Positions 12,417 to 21,061 of a stretch of DNA of 43,194 nt are shown piece after piece (positions within the stretch are counted from its first letter, which is position 1; each line of letters opens with the position of its first letter). The position numbers were made by a program, and so were the translations under genes. The stretch is from an uncultured Chlorobiaceae bacterium (GTDB lineage Bacteria > Bacteroidota > Chlorobiia > Chlorobiales > Chlorobiaceae). Below the pieces are notes generated by a model. The model did no database searches and had not been told where the DNA came from. It saw nothing but the letters and a program-made list of their open reading frames with translations. The stretch is from NCBI GenBank assembly GCA_903928225.1, contig CAIYPU010000019.1, positions 1 through 43,194 of the forward strand. Reading direction: 5' to 3'.

Positions 12417-13031
12417 ATGCGCTATACCTCGGCAGCGATCGAATCCCTCGTCGACGAGCTGGCGAAGCTGCCGGGTATCGGCCGCAAAACCGCACAGCGG
12501 CTTGCCATGCATATTCTCCAGGAGCCGAAGGGTGAAGCGGAGAAGCTTGCGAACGCCATCATCGAGATGAAGGAAAACGTTATCCGCTGTTCGGTCTGCC
12601 AGAACGTGACCGACCGCGATGCCGATCCCTGCGCCATCTGTTCGAGCCCGGTACGCGACCGCACCGTAATCTGCGTCGTCGAGTCCCCGGTCGATATGCT
12701 CGCGTTCGAAAAGACGGGGTTCTACAAAGGGCTTTTCCACGTGCTGCACGGAGTGATTTCGCCGCTTGACGGAATCGGCCCTGACGACATCAAGGTACGT
12801 GAACTGCTTGCGCGCCTCGGCGACGGCGAAGACCAGCAGGTACGCGAAGTGGTGCTTGCCCTGAACCCGACGGTCGAAGGGGAGACGACGGCACTTTACC
12901 TGAGCAAGCTGCTCAAGCCTCTCGGTATGACGGTTTCGAAGATAGCGAGGGGCATTCCGGTGGGTGCGGAACTTGAGTTTGTTGACGAGGCCACGCTTTC
13001 CAGGGCACTGGAAGGACGGTCGGCCATGTAG
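12417..13031 (+). CDS. recR: Recombination mediator protein RecR
   Basis: A 204-residue full-length RecR. It has the N-terminal helix-hairpin-helix ([20 protein letters not shown]), the four-cysteine zinc motif ([18 protein letters not shown]), the Toprim domain ([20 protein letters not shown]) and the C-terminal [14 protein letters not shown] ... [14 protein letters not shown] segments. It loads RecA on gapped DNA together with RecO (and RecF). It is co-transcribed with ybaB. Confidence 0.97.
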   Translation: MRYTSAAIESLVDELAKLPGIGRKTAQRLAMHILQEPKGEAEKLANAIIEMKENVIRCSVCQNVTDRDADPCAICSSPVRDRTVICVVESPVDMLAFEKTGFYKGLFHVLHGVISPLDGIGPDDIKVRELLARLGDGEDQQVREVVLALNPTVEGETTALYLSKLLKPLGMTVSKIARGIPVGAELEFVDEATLSRALEGRSAM

Positions 13032-13087
13032 GTTTTTATTGATTACTTTAACAGCAGGAACGTAACCCAGGGCATTTCACATCAAAG

Positions 13088-14476
13088 ATGTCGAGCGATA
13101 AAAAGTCGGTTTTGATTCTCGGGGGCGGCCTTGCAGGCCTCACTGCCGCAAAGCGGCTCACGGACAGGGGATTGCAGGTAAGGGTCGTCGAGAAACGGGA
13201 CATATACGGAGGGAAAGTCTCCTCCTGGAAAGATGCGGAAGGGGACTGGATAGAGTCAGGCACCCATTGCTTTTTCGGCGCCTACGGCGTGCTCTACGAT
13301 CTGATGAAGGAGATCGGCACTTACCATGCGGTCCGGTGGAAGGAGCACCAGCTCGCCTACACGCTTGCCGGAGGAGAACGGTTCACGTTCAGCACCTGGG
13401 ACATGCCGAGCCCGCTGCACCTGATTCCGGCAATTATCAGGAACGGGTATTTCACGTTCGGCGAAATGGCCGCCTTTTCGAAATCGCTCATACCGCTCGC
13501 GCTCCAGAAAAACCTCTATCCACCGACGCAGGACCACCTCACCTTCGCTGAATGGGCGGAAGAGAAGAAGTTCGGCAAGCGGCTGATGGACAAGATGTTC
13601 CGTCCGATGGCGCTTGCCCTGAAGTTCATTCCTCCGGAAGAGATTTCGGCAAAGATCATCCTCGACGTGACCGAGACCTTCTACCGGATCCCCGATTCAT
13701 CGTGCATGGGCTTCCTGAAAGGCGCCCCTGATGAGTACCTGCACCAGCCGCTCATCAGGGCATCGGCTTCGAGGGGCGCTCAGTTCCGGAACGTCACCGC
13801 GGTGGACGAACTGCTTTTTGACGGCAGGGAGATCAAGGGGGTGCAATTGCGCAACGGCGAGATCCTTACGGCGGACTACTACCTTTCGGCCCTGCCGATA
13901 CACAATCTCGTCAACGCGCTTCCGGTATCGCTGAAAACAAAGGACCTCTTTTTTGCCGGCCTCGATAACCTCGAGGGCGTGCCGGTAATCTCGGTGCAGA
14001 TATGGTACGACCGGGAGATCGCTTCGGACGACAACGTGCTCTTTTCGCCTGACGGGGTGATTCCGGTCTATGCGAACCTTGCCAGGACCACGCCTGAGTA
14101 CCGGACGCTCAGGGGAGAGCCTTTCGAAGGCAAAACACGTTTCGAGTTCTGCGTCGCGCCCGCACGCGATCTGATGGGGCTGACGAAGGAGGAGATTGTC
14201 CGCCAGGTCGATCTGAGCGTGCGCAACTGCTATCCGGTCTCTTCGCAGGGCGCTTCGATCCTGAAATCGACCGTGGTGAAGATACCCCGTTCAGTTTATG
14301 CGCCGCTGCCCAACATGGAGCGCTTCAGGCCGACCCAGGCGACGCCGGTGCGCAACCTGTTCTTTGCCGGGGGCTTCACGCAGCAGCTCTATTACGATTC
14401 GATGGGCGGTGCGGTGATGAGCGCCAACCTGGCTTCAGAGGGAATCCTGCGTGCCGAAGGTCTTCTTGAGGGATGA
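13088..14476 (+). CDS. crtQ: Plant/cyanobacterial-type carotene desaturase, probably zeta-carotene desaturase CrtQ
   Basis: A 462-residue FAD-dependent amine-oxidase-fold enzyme. The N-terminal dinucleotide-binding motif is [15 protein letters not shown], followed by [18 protein letters not shown] and the [21 protein letters not shown] block typical of the CrtP/CrtQ group; the C-terminal FAD motif is [11 protein letters not shown]. The [11 protein letters not shown] segment resembles the GSPQEYLHKP signature of zeta-carotene desaturase more than phytoene desaturase, hence crtQ, although CrtP cannot be excluded. It acts at the membrane on zeta-carotene to give lycopene isomers, en route to the chlorosome carotenoids of green sulfur bacteria. 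It begins 56 nt after recR and is followed by the tRNA pair. Confidence 0.85.
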   Translation: MSSDKKSVLILGGGLAGLTAAKRLTDRGLQVRVVEKRDIYGGKVSSWKDAEGDWIESGTHCFFGAYGVLYDLMKEIGTYHAVRWKEHQLAYTLAGGERFTFSTWDMPSPLHLIPAIIRNGYFTFGEMAAFSKSLIPLALQKNLYPPTQDHLTFAEWAEEKKFGKRLMDKMFRPMALALKFIPPEEISAKIILDVTETFYRIPDSSCMGFLKGAPDEYLHQPLIRASASRGAQFRNVTAVDELLFDGREIKGVQLRNGEILTADYYLSALPIHNLVNALPVSLKTKDLFFAGLDNLEGVPVISVQIWYDREIASDDNVLFSPDGVIPVYANLARTTPEYRTLRGEPFEGKTRFEFCVAPARDLMGLTKEEIVRQVDLSVRNCYPVSSQGASILKSTVVKIPRSVYAPLPNMERFRPTQATPVRNLFFAGGFTQQLYYDSMGGAVMSANLASEGILRAEGLLEG

Positions 14477-14594
14477 CGTATCTTCTTTTTCCGGCTTTGA
14501 AAAAAAATGACTGAAAAGAAGAAAAAGGTTTCTCCGAAGTCCCGGAAATTATTACATTAGAGACCTCGTTGTAAGTATTGTTGCGAGGTAACGA

Positions 14595-14667
14595 GCCCTT
14601 GTAGCTCAGTGGATAGAGCAGTAGTTTCCGGAACTAAAGGTCGGCAGTTCGAGTCTGTCCAAGGGCA
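14595..14667 (+). tRNA. tRNA-Arg (anticodon CCG)
   Basis: A full cloverleaf folds by eye. The acceptor arm GCCCTTG pairs with CAAGGGC, the D arm is GCTC/GAGC, and the anticodon arm GTAGT-TTCCGGA-ACTAA has one mismatch at its outer end. The T arm is GGCAG-TTCGAGT-CTGTC. The loop reads TT-CCG-GA, giving anticodon CCG (codon CGG). CCA is not encoded. It lies 15 nt upstream of tRNA-Pro and the two share the terminator that follows. Confidence 0.95.
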
Positions 14668-14682
14668 CAGGGTAGTAACAAT

Positions 14683-14755
14683 CGGGGTGTGGCTCAGTTG
14701 GTAGAGTGCTGCGTTCGGGACGCAGAGGTCGTGGGTTCGAGTCCCGCCACCCCGA
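14683..14755 (+). tRNA. tRNA-Pro (anticodon CGG)
   Basis: The acceptor arm CGGGGTG pairs with CACCCCG, the anticodon arm is CTGCG-TTCGGGA-CGCAG (anticodon CGG, codon CCG), and the T arm is GTGGG-TTCGAGT-CCCGC. CCA is not encoded. It marks the boundary between core genes and the accessory block that follows. Confidence 0.96.
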
Positions 14756-14763
14756 CACACAAA

Positions 14764-14796
14764 GCGGTCATGGCAAGTTCCATGGCCGCTTTTTTT
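14764..14796 (+). terminator. Rho-independent terminator of the tRNA-Arg/tRNA-Pro unit
   Basis: The inverted repeat GCGGTCATGG / CCATGGCCGC (10 bp with one G-T wobble) has a CAAGTT loop and is followed directly by a run of seven T. It starts 8 nt after the tRNA-Pro discriminator base. Confidence 0.9.
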
Positions 14797-14957
14797 ATTT
14801 CCTGCCGATGCATCCAAACCCTTTGTTTTCGCATCCCCGTCATTCAGGAACATTCATCCCCTGCCTACCACAACCGCAAAGTCCCATGGTATCGGGTTTC
14901 GGGTAATCGGCATCGGGCATTTCGCCGAATAATCAGGAACGGACGTTTCCGGCCCGT

Positions 14958-15224
14958 TCAGCCGCAAACTGTCTGAGACAATTTACCAACGCATTCAGTA
15001 CCACAGGTCGTACCACAGGTCCAGCCACCTCCTGAAACGGATTTAAGCTCTTCATCGAATAACTCAGAGCTGGCGTTGTTGAACTCTTCGGCTGTAAATT
15101 CAAATCCGTACTCTTTTGCCAGTCGCATCCGTTCATCGGCTGTGGCGGAGTCGGAAAGTTTTTGTTTCAGCTCCTGATTGCTTGCCAGTTCCTTCAGAAA
15201 TGCCCTCGCCTGGTCTATGGACAT
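14958..15224 (-). CDS. Nif11-type leader peptide RiPP precursor with a Cys/Thr-rich core
   Basis: An 88-residue peptide. Residues 1-63 form a Nif11-like leader (it starts MSIDQARAFLKELASNQEL; the helix-rich region ends AEEFNNASSELFDEELKSV). It is followed by the SGG double-glycine cleavage motif at 64-66 and a 22-residue core with Cys at 70, 74, 78 and 87 in CxxxCxxxC spacing, plus five Thr and one Ser. Nif11/NHLP-type leaders are known to guide processing of lanthipeptides, azole peptides and other RiPPs and are cut after GG by peptidase-containing ABC exporters. No modifying enzyme, radical SAM protein or exporter is encoded in the window, so class and product are unknown. A strong AAGGGGG ribosome site precedes the start. 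Transcription is opposite to the tRNAs. Confidence 0.85.
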   Translation of the reverse strand: MSIDQARAFLKELASNQELKQKLSDSATADERMRLAKEYGFEFTAEEFNNASSELFDEELKSVSGGGWTCGTTCGTECVGKLSQTVCG

Positions 15225-15650
15225 GGGAACCCCCTTCTTTTGCTGGTTATATACCGTATTTCTGTCCGTAAAATATATTCAATGCCGCTGAATTTAATGA
15301 GGTATATCTTTCATGAACGGCAGTCAGGTCTTGTATACAGAAGTGCCGTTGCGAATACTCCCTTCTTTTCTGAGGGCGGAACAGAATATGACAGTTCAGG
15401 CTCATTCGATCATTCTTTTCCATAAGATCAGCAGGTCTTTGCGGTAAAGCACATCCCGCGAGTTCATAGAAAAATCTCATCACGGATTGCCAGTCATCCG
15501 CTGATTTACGATATCGGGGCGGTTCTCCATATACGTCCGCAGATGGCTGCAGCCCGTCGAACTATATCACTTCTGCCGACGCAACCTGTCACGATACGAA
15601 GCACGGAATCCTGAGCAGCCCAGTCCTGCGAAATCAGGATCACAACCTCA
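15225..15650 (-). other. Intergenic stretch upstream of the RiPP precursor
   Basis: Short open frames here show no protein-like character. On the minus strand the 60 nt before the RiPP start are AT-rich (TTGAATATATTTTACGG and TATATAACC), where its promoter most likely lies. Nothing else was recognised. Confidence 0.4.
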
Positions 15651-16575
15651 TCAGCACTCTCGTTTCAGAGGGATGCAGATATCGACAACCCATTTTCCTT
15701 CAGGATGTTCCTCTGCATTGTTGTGGTACATTTCGAAACACGGTCTGTCATCGCACTGTAGGTCGCTGCTGACCAGCCATGCGAAAGCCTCGTCCCACGC
15801 TTGTGGAAATTCATCCGGGCCGAGCTCGAATCCGCACACGGCATAGGACCCTCCCGTGATGACCTGCAAGCCGACCTGTCCATCGGTCACCGTTCCCGGA
15901 GGAACAGCCACACAGGCATCGGTCCTGCATCTGTCAGGCGGGGTTACTCCGGGGTTGTCCCAATACATGCCGAACACCGGCCCTTTTGCGAGATATCCCT
16001 TCGGTCCTGCCCAGCGCATCATATCGTCGAAAGCTGCAGCGCAGGTCGCTTTGCCATACGGGCCTGTTTTACGGATGTATGCGACGGTATAATCCGGCAT
16101 CTCTTTTATTTCAGTTTTCATTTCTTTTCTCCAAGATGGTATGTGACGATTTGACAACTCCATGGTTGCATTATAGGGAACCCGCAGCGAAAGAACATTT
16201 TCATCCTTGCCGATCGTGTTTCCTTCCTTGCTTTTTCGATAGTGGGACGGCGAAACGCCGAAATGTTGTCGGAATGCTTTTGCAAAGTTCTGCGAGCTCG
16301 AAAAACCGCAATCCAGTGCTATCCGTGTGACTGTTTCCCTGCGGTTTGCAAGCAGGCGGTGAGCCGCGGTTTCAAGCCGGATCCTTCTGGTGAATCCCCC
16401 CAACCGTTTCTCCGACAACAGCCTTGAATATCCTGTGAAAATGGAACATGGAAAACGATGCACTGCCGGCTACTTCCCTGAGCGGAAGCTCTCTATCGAG
16501 GTTGCCGCAGATATGGTTCATGGCAAGGCATATCCGTCTTTGATACTCCATTGCCGTTTCGTGCATTACTTTCAT
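15651..16575 (-). pseudogene. AraC-family regulator with GyrI-like effector domain, frameshifted at a G6 run
   Basis: Two frames together make one ~307-residue regulator. Residues 1-60 (from ATG 16575) carry the first half of the AraC helix-turn-helix (AMNHICGNLDRELPLREVAGSASFSMFHFHRIFKAVVGETVGG). The continuation FTRRIRLETAAHRLLANRRE, IALDCGFSSSQNFAKAFRQHFG is in another frame. They join at six C on the + strand (16396-16401, G6 in the gene); five would restore the frame. The C-terminal ~160 residues form a GyrI-like small-molecule-binding domain (MKTEIKEMPDYTVAYIRKTGPYG to VVDICIPLK). Such proteins resemble Rob/SoxS-type multidrug-response regulators. The break could be a true mutation, phase variation, or a homopolymer sequencing error; apart from it the gene looks intact. 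Confidence 0.8.
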
Positions 16576-16998
16576 GTGACTGATGTACCTTTGTGTGTCG
16601 TCGGCTCGATTTTATATATCTTTCTGGCCGGATATGCAGAATTTAGCGAGAAATAAGTTTTTATGCTCCGACAATGTCCTGAATCGACCGGTTCGCACGG
16701 CTTGCAATCCCGAGGAGCAGCGAAAGGCAGAGCATGGTGCTGAATCTTTCAGGGAAGCAGTCATGAACTGCACCCCTCTTTGATAATGGGCTGTTGGTGC
16801 AATGCGACCGAAACACTTTTCCGGAAGTGTCGGGATTCCGATCAGAGCGCCCTGTATCCGGTAGTTGTTGCACAAGGCCCATGAACCATACATCGTCAGG
16901 GTGCATTCTGAAAGCGGTACTTGTTCATGGAACGTCTGATACTGCAGGCCGAAAAATACTGATGTTTTGTTTTTTGCAGAAAAATGGAACCACCACTC

Positions 16999-17093
16999 TG
17001 CTCCGCTTCGTTCAGGACGTCACCTGTGTTTCAGAATAAACTCCCTGACCTTGTCATGCTCTTTTTACCTGTCATTCTGAACGAAGTACAGCA
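16999..17093. repeat. Inverted pair of GTCATTCTGAACGAAG-type intergenic repeats
   Basis: The right arm (17071-17093) reads GTCATTCTGAACGAAGTACA. The left arm (16999-17023) is its imperfect reverse complement (CGCTTCGTTCAGGACGTCAC). The two share a CTGAACGAAG core and AGCA ends. Similar GTCATTCTGAACGAAG sequences occur as dispersed intergenic repeats in several bacterial phyla. The arms have diverged, so this looks like an old copy. Confidence 0.5.
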
Positions 17094-17204
17094 TCCATTC
17101 CCTCCTTATCCTTCGAGTCAGTTGATGTAAGGGTGTTTATGCCTGACAAAAAGTGAATTCTTTCCCTGTATCCTTGAAAAATTGAAATATTCTGCTACAT
17201 TATG

Positions 17205-17232
17205 AGCATATGCTAAAAATATGGCCATATTT
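17205..17232. promoter_or_regulatory. Two adjacent perfect palindromes, possible operators
   Basis: AGCATATGCT (17205-17214) and AAATATGGCCATATTT (17217-17232) are perfect palindromes, 2 nt apart and ~100 nt upstream of the ATG at 17332. Their AT-rich symmetric form suits a dimeric repressor site controlling the two-gene unit that follows. No matching regulator can be named, and the AraC-like gene nearby is broken. Confidence 0.4.
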
Positions 17233-17331
17233 CATTGTTTTCAGAAGCATGGCTTCGAGGTGCCGGTTGGAACAGGAAGGCTTCTCGGATATCCGGCAGA
17301 AAATGAACGTTAAACGATCAATTGAGAAATC

Positions 17332-17721
17332 ATGAAGCAGCAATTATTCCAGGATAAGTATCCCATCACCGTGCTGGAAATCGAAAAATCACAAACAAGC
17401 TTCCGGTCTGTTTCGGATGTTGCCGAGTATTTCAGGACGTGCTTTGACGGTATGCCCGATGTCATCTGCATCGGAACTTTCGACCACTACGAACATACAC
17501 GGTCTCTCGGAGGTGATATAGCTCCGGAAATCACTGCTGCGCTCAATGTGCTGTTCTGTTTCGGTAAAGCATTGCCGGATCCGCGTGTTCTTGCAGTACG
17601 TCCCAGATCGGTAGGTATCGCAGATCTCTGTGACCGTTTCGTGATCAGTTTTCTGGATGCTCCCATGAAGCCCGCTAACGATGCGATGCAAGCCTGGGCA
17701 AAAGGTATCCGCAACATATAA
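17332..17721 (+). CDS. Conserved-looking hypothetical protein next to transporter
   Basis: A 129-residue soluble protein with no signal peptide or membrane segment. It has regular amphipathic helices and strands (YPITVLEIEKSQTSFRSVSDVAEYFRTCFD, VICIGTFDHYEHT, AALNVLFCFGKALPDPRVLAVRPRSVGIADL) and looks like a genuine fold. I do not recognise the family with certainty. It ends 23 nt before the transporter gene and is probably co-transcribed with it, which suggests an accessory role in transport or sensing of the same solute. A helical stretch near residues 35-45 (VAEYFRTCFDG) and the LAVRPRSVGIADLCDRFVIS block are the best handles for a search. Confidence 0.75.
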   Translation: MKQQLFQDKYPITVLEIEKSQTSFRSVSDVAEYFRTCFDGMPDVICIGTFDHYEHTRSLGGDIAPEITAALNVLFCFGKALPDPRVLAVRPRSVGIADLCDRFVISFLDAPMKPANDAMQAWAKGIRNI

Positions 17722-17744
17722 CGCCAGTCTCAAGGGAATTCTCT

Positions 17745-18749
17745 ATGTGGAAATTACTTTCGCAGCTCCAGAAATATATGCTCTGGACGATCCCTCTCTC
17801 AATGTTCGCAGGATTGCTTTTCGGAATCCTTACCGATGCTGCTTTTCTCAGATGGACTATCATGCCGCTGACGTTTCTCATGGTCTATCCCATGATGGTC
17901 ACAATGAATATGCGTGAACTGCTCAAACCGGGCGGCGGAAAACTGCAGGGGGTGACCCTCGTCATCAATTTTCTCCTGGTGCCCGCCATCGGTTACGGCA
18001 TGGGAATGCTTTTCTTCGCTGACCAACCCATGATCCGGCTGGCCCTGCTGCTCGCATCGCTTCTTCCGACATCGGGCATGACCATCTCATGGACTGGATT
18101 TGCGAAAGGCAATGTGCCTGCCGCAGTCAAGATGACCGTTGTCAGCCTGATAGCCGGTTCCCTGCTGGCGCCGATTTACCTGAAGACACTCCTCGGTGCG
18201 GTGGTGGAAATTCCGCTTGCACAGGTTTTCCTGCAGATCGGACTGATCGTTTTTCTGCCGCTTCTGCTCGGGAATGGAACTCGGCAGCTGCTGATCGCCC
18301 GTTTCGGCGAGCAGGAATACAACCGGCGATTCAAGCCGAAATTTCCACCATTGTCGACACTGGGGGTGCTCGGCATCGTATTTGTATCCATGGCGCTCAA
18401 GGCAAAGAGCATTGTTCATCATCCGGTAATTCTTCCGAACCTGCTTTTTCCCCTGGTACTGATCTATGCGCTCAATTTCGCGCTCAGTACCATAGTCGGC
18501 AAGCTTATGTTCGATCGTGACGATGCCATTGCCATGGTGTATGGCACGGTCATGAGAAACCTGTCGATAGCGCTTGCCATTGCCATGGGGGTGTTCGGCG
18601 CAAAAGGAGCAGATGCGGCACTTCTGATCGCATTGGCTTATATTGTACAGGTTCAGGCAGCGGCATGGTATGTGAAATTTACGGACAAGCTGTTCGGCAG
18701 CATGATTGTCGAACCTTCTCTGCCTTCCGGTTCGGCCCGATCCCGTTGA
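17745..18749 (+). CDS. BASS-superfamily transporter, arsenic-resistance/bile-acid:sodium symporter type
   Basis: A 334-residue integral membrane protein with about ten hydrophobic segments (the first pair at ~10-30 and 38-55). The segment LLPTSGMTISWTGFAKGNVPAA is the discontinuous-helix region of the BASS fold. It aligns with the ACR3 arsenite-carrier region, but the Cys conserved there in ACR3 is replaced by Ser/Thr. True arsenite export is therefore uncertain and another oxyanion or organic acid is possible. The second discontinuous helix is near AMVYGTVMRNLSIALAIAMG. It follows the small hypothetical gene in an apparent two-gene operon. No ArsR or arsenate reductase gene lies nearby. Confidence 0.85.
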   Translation: MWKLLSQLQKYMLWTIPLSMFAGLLFGILTDAAFLRWTIMPLTFLMVYPMMVTMNMRELLKPGGGKLQGVTLVINFLLVPAIGYGMGMLFFADQPMIRLALLLASLLPTSGMTISWTGFAKGNVPAAVKMTVVSLIAGSLLAPIYLKTLLGAVVEIPLAQVFLQIGLIVFLPLLLGNGTRQLLIARFGEQEYNRRFKPKFPPLSTLGVLGIVFVSMALKAKSIVHHPVILPNLLFPLVLIYALNFALSTIVGKLMFDRDDAIAMVYGTVMRNLSIALAIAMGVFGAKGADAALLIALAYIVQVQAAAWYVKFTDKLFGSMIVEPSLPSGSARSR

Positions 18750-19605
18750 ACTGAAGCGAAAGACGCTCAAGGGACGATAAATTCATTTCGGGCATTAGTC
18801 CGCATGCGGCCGTTTCTTTGCAAGTGGTAACGGAGGTCAATCAACTGGATTACGGCATGCAAAGAACTGTTTTCACAAAATTCGATGATCGTTATGTCAC
18901 CTATGATGCAGGTGCTGAGGGAAGACAACTTGACGGAGTCTTCATTTTTGTGAAAGACTTGTCGTTACCAACCGCAGGGAGAGCTTGATGTTTTTCGGCA
19001 GGCATTCGAATTACCCTTTATGAATAGAGTGCAACGTTTTCTCTATGGCCTGAAGCGTTTCGGTTCTTCGTTCAGGGAATACATGAGAGAGTCAGAACAG
19101 GGAAAGCATGAAAAGTGCGGTTGTTCCGATGCTTTCATGATCGACCGGGCAGCGGAGCTACCGTTCCCATTTCCCGATCAATCAGGTTCAAACAACCGGG
19201 CGGAGACAGGTGACAGGATTTCCCTCTGCCGCTCTTCCGATCATCATGCAGAACAGATTACTTCCCATAGCGGTTCTTTTGACTGCGACCATCCATCGCA
19301 ATCACACGATTCAGGGCATTTTTCCGATACAGCCCCGGCAGATTCAGGGCATGCGGGATGCTCCGGTGATTGAAGCATAATCGTTCAAGGTTCAAGAAAG
19401 GTTCTCTGATGCATGCCGGATAACAGAGGATGCCGCCACTGCCAGGCATAGAGCATTATACCGGCATTCTTTCAGGCTTATTTTCTGTATTCAGGCACTA
19501 ATGTTTTTTTTTGAAAAAATCTACTCTGCCGATGGGTTTCAGTAGAGCAACATGCGTCAACGGAACGCCGGTAACCGCGGATATTCGAGCTTAAGTCGCA
19601 AGTGC
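18750..19605. other. Intergenic region, possibly decayed coding DNA
   Basis: There are 856 nt between the transporter and the HAD gene. One plus-strand frame (19020-19373) is rich in His, Cys, Ser and Asp but has no domain-like pattern and is probably chance. A more protein-like 43-codon frame at 18857-18988 is listed separately. No repeats or RNA signals were recognised. Confidence 0.4.
18857..18988 (+). CDS. Possible small ORF or gene remnant
   Basis: A 43-codon frame encodes TVFTKFDDRYVTYDAGAEG and then QLDGVFIFVKDLSLPTAGRA. Its composition looks more protein-like than its surroundings, and GGAGG lies 25 nt upstream of the ATG. The family is not recognised. It could equally be the tail of a decayed gene. 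Confidence 0.25.
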   Translation: MQRTVFTKFDDRYVTYDAGAEGRQLDGVFIFVKDLSLPTAGRA

Positions 19606-20259
19606 ATGAAATACCAACTTCTCGTTTTTGATTTTGACGGTACACTGGCCGACAGCGAGGCAAGCATCATGCTCTCCCTCGAGCTTGTCGCTCGCGACCT
19701 GGGGCTTTCGGGTATCGACCGGCTACGTGCCCGGCAGGGCATAGGCCTTCCGTTGCGGCGCACGATTGAGATGGGGCTCGGGCTCGGGCCTGATGATGCC
19801 CCTGCAGCGGCCGATCTTTACCGGAAGCACTATAACGAAGTCGCGTTCAATGCCACGCGCCTGTTTCCCGGTGTTCGGGAAACCCTGGAACAGCTTCGGC
19901 AGGATTATCGGCTTGCCGTCGCATCGAGCAAGAGCCGGCAGGGACTCCTTGCGATGATGCGATATCTTGAAATTTACGAGTGCTTTTCCTTTATCGCGGG
20001 CGCACAGGATGTGCAGCGCGCAAAACCGGCTCCCGATATGGTGCAACTCGTATTGGCAGCTCTTGATATTCCGGCGCGCCAATGCCTTGTGGTGGGTGAT
20101 ACCGTCTACGATATCGAAATGGGGCAGCGGGCATCGGCCGATACCTGCGCGGTTACCTACGGGAACAATGCTCCGGATGAACTGCTCTGTCTCGGTCCGA
20201 CGTTCGTCATCGACTCCTTCCCTCAACTCGAGTCCTGTCTTGAACACCTCAATCAGTAG
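19606..20259 (+). CDS. HAD-superfamily hydrolase, phosphoglycolate phosphatase-like
   Basis: A 217-residue protein. HAD motif I is VFDFDGTLADS (Asp nucleophile at residue 9), motif II is VASSKSR, the conserved Lys sits in RAKPAPDM, and motif IV is VVGDTVYDIEMG. The cap is a small alpha-helical domain (residues ~17-85), as in the PGP/beta-phosphoglucomutase subfamily. The GQ-G-PL segment is seen as RQGIGLPLRRTIEMGLG. The substrate cannot be deduced. The ATG at 19606 is chosen because it puts motif I at its usual place; the frame is open to 19552. It converges on the S24 repressor gene. Confidence 0.9.
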   Translation: MKYQLLVFDFDGTLADSEASIMLSLELVARDLGLSGIDRLRARQGIGLPLRRTIEMGLGLGPDDAPAAADLYRKHYNEVAFNATRLFPGVRETLEQLRQDYRLAVASSKSRQGLLAMMRYLEIYECFSFIAGAQDVQRAKPAPDMVQLVLAALDIPARQCLVVGDTVYDIEMGQRASADTCAVTYGNNAPDELLCLGPTFVIDSFPQLESCLEHLNQ

Positions 20260-20290
20260 CCTTCAGGGAATATGAGCTCCCTTGAGCGGC

Positions 20291-21061
20291 TCAGTAAAAC
20301 TCCCGGACAACTTTCCATACAATACCGAGAATCCTGAAATCCTTGCCGAGGCAGACCTGTATCAGCTCTTCCTTGTTCTGGCCCGGCGAGATATAGAGTT
20401 TCCCTTCCCTCAGGAACAGTTTTTTCAGTGACTGCAATCCTTTATGCATGACGACGGCAAGGCACCGGTCCCTTACCGGCAGGCCCGTATCGACGATCAG
20501 CAGGTCATTCTGCATGAACCCCTCTCCAGCCATGCTGTTGTCGGGCAGCCTTATCGCGAACGTGACATTTGTATCCCTGATAAACTCTTTCGATACGGCC
20601 ATATACCGGTCAACCTGTCCGGGATCGTTATAGGAACCGTCCGGAAGGAGGTGCGTGAAGAGAGGGATTTCGACCAGCTGTCCGGTCAACTGCTTCTGAT
20701 CCAGCTTTTCATGATAGAGCGTGAACAGTTCACTTATCTGATTTTCCAGATAGGAGATACGCAGGTTTTCCCTGTCAGTCGAAGGTTCGGCTGTATTCAA
20801 GGTTGCAGGCTTGTTTTCGCAGCTGCCGGTTATCAGCCAGTCAAGGCTTGTGCCCTTGCATTTGGCGATGAGCAGGGGATAGTTGATCGTCCCCCTTTTC
20901 CTCCAGTTCGTCAGTGTGCTCGGCAGAATTCCGATTTTTCTTGCAAAATCCGAGTCGAGGCTCACCCCGAGGGCTTCCTTTGCCCGGTCAAGTATTTTGT
21001 TCACATTCTGAAAATTGCTTTTCACAAATGGTGAACTTTCCTTAAATTCCTTTATAATCAT
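20291..21061 (-). CDS. CI/LexA-like transcriptional repressor (HTH plus S24 domain)
   Basis: A 256-residue protein. The N-terminal helix-turn-helix is of the CI type: NKILDRAKEALGVSLDSDFARKIGILPSTLTNWRKRGTINYPLLIAKC. The C-terminal S24/LexA-like domain has FAIRLPDNSMAGEGFMQNDLLIVD with the nucleophile-type Ser, and a QSLKKLFLREGKLYI strand with a candidate Lys. No clear Ala-Gly self-cleavage site was spotted in the linker. The GTG at 21025 is an alternative start: AAGGAAAG lies ~10 nt before it and most relatives begin just ahead of NKILDR. It is divergent from the pilus operon and may regulate it, itself, or a lost prophage; there are no other phage genes here. Confidence 0.85.
   Translation of the reverse strand: MIIKEFKESSPFVKSNFQNVNKILDRAKEALGVSLDSDFARKIGILPSTLTNWRKRGTINYPLLIAKCKGTSLDWLITGSCENKPATLNTAEPSTDRENLRISYLENQISELFTLYHEKLDQKQLTGQLVEIPLFTHLLPDGSYNDPGQVDRYMAVSKEFIRDTNVTFAIRLPDNSMAGEGFMQNDLLIVDTGLPVRDRCLAVVMHKGLQSLKKLFLREGKLYISPGQNKEELIQVCLGKDFRILGIVWKVVREFY

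Larger units (their letters stand above)
16576..17331. other. Long intergenic region with decayed repeat and operator-like palindromes
   Basis: There is no convincing gene in 756 nt. Two overlapping minus-strand frames (ending near 16612 and 16661) lack recognisable domains and look like chance or remnants. The region contains the inverted CTGAACGAAG repeat (16999-17093) and two palindromes (17205-17232) ahead of the next operon, listed separately. Confidence 0.5.

Noticed and set aside
14557-14853. Minus-strand frame across the tRNA genes
   Set aside because: It is the antisense of two tRNAs, a well-known source of false proteins.
16612-16906. Two overlapping minus-strand frames as genes
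   Set aside because: No recognisable domain, no ribosome site, and both lie in a repeat-bearing decayed region.
19020-19373. His/Cys/Ser/Asp-rich 117-codon frame as a metal-binding protein
   Set aside because: Composition reflects the underlying base pattern; no helix/strand periodicity, domain or ribosome site.
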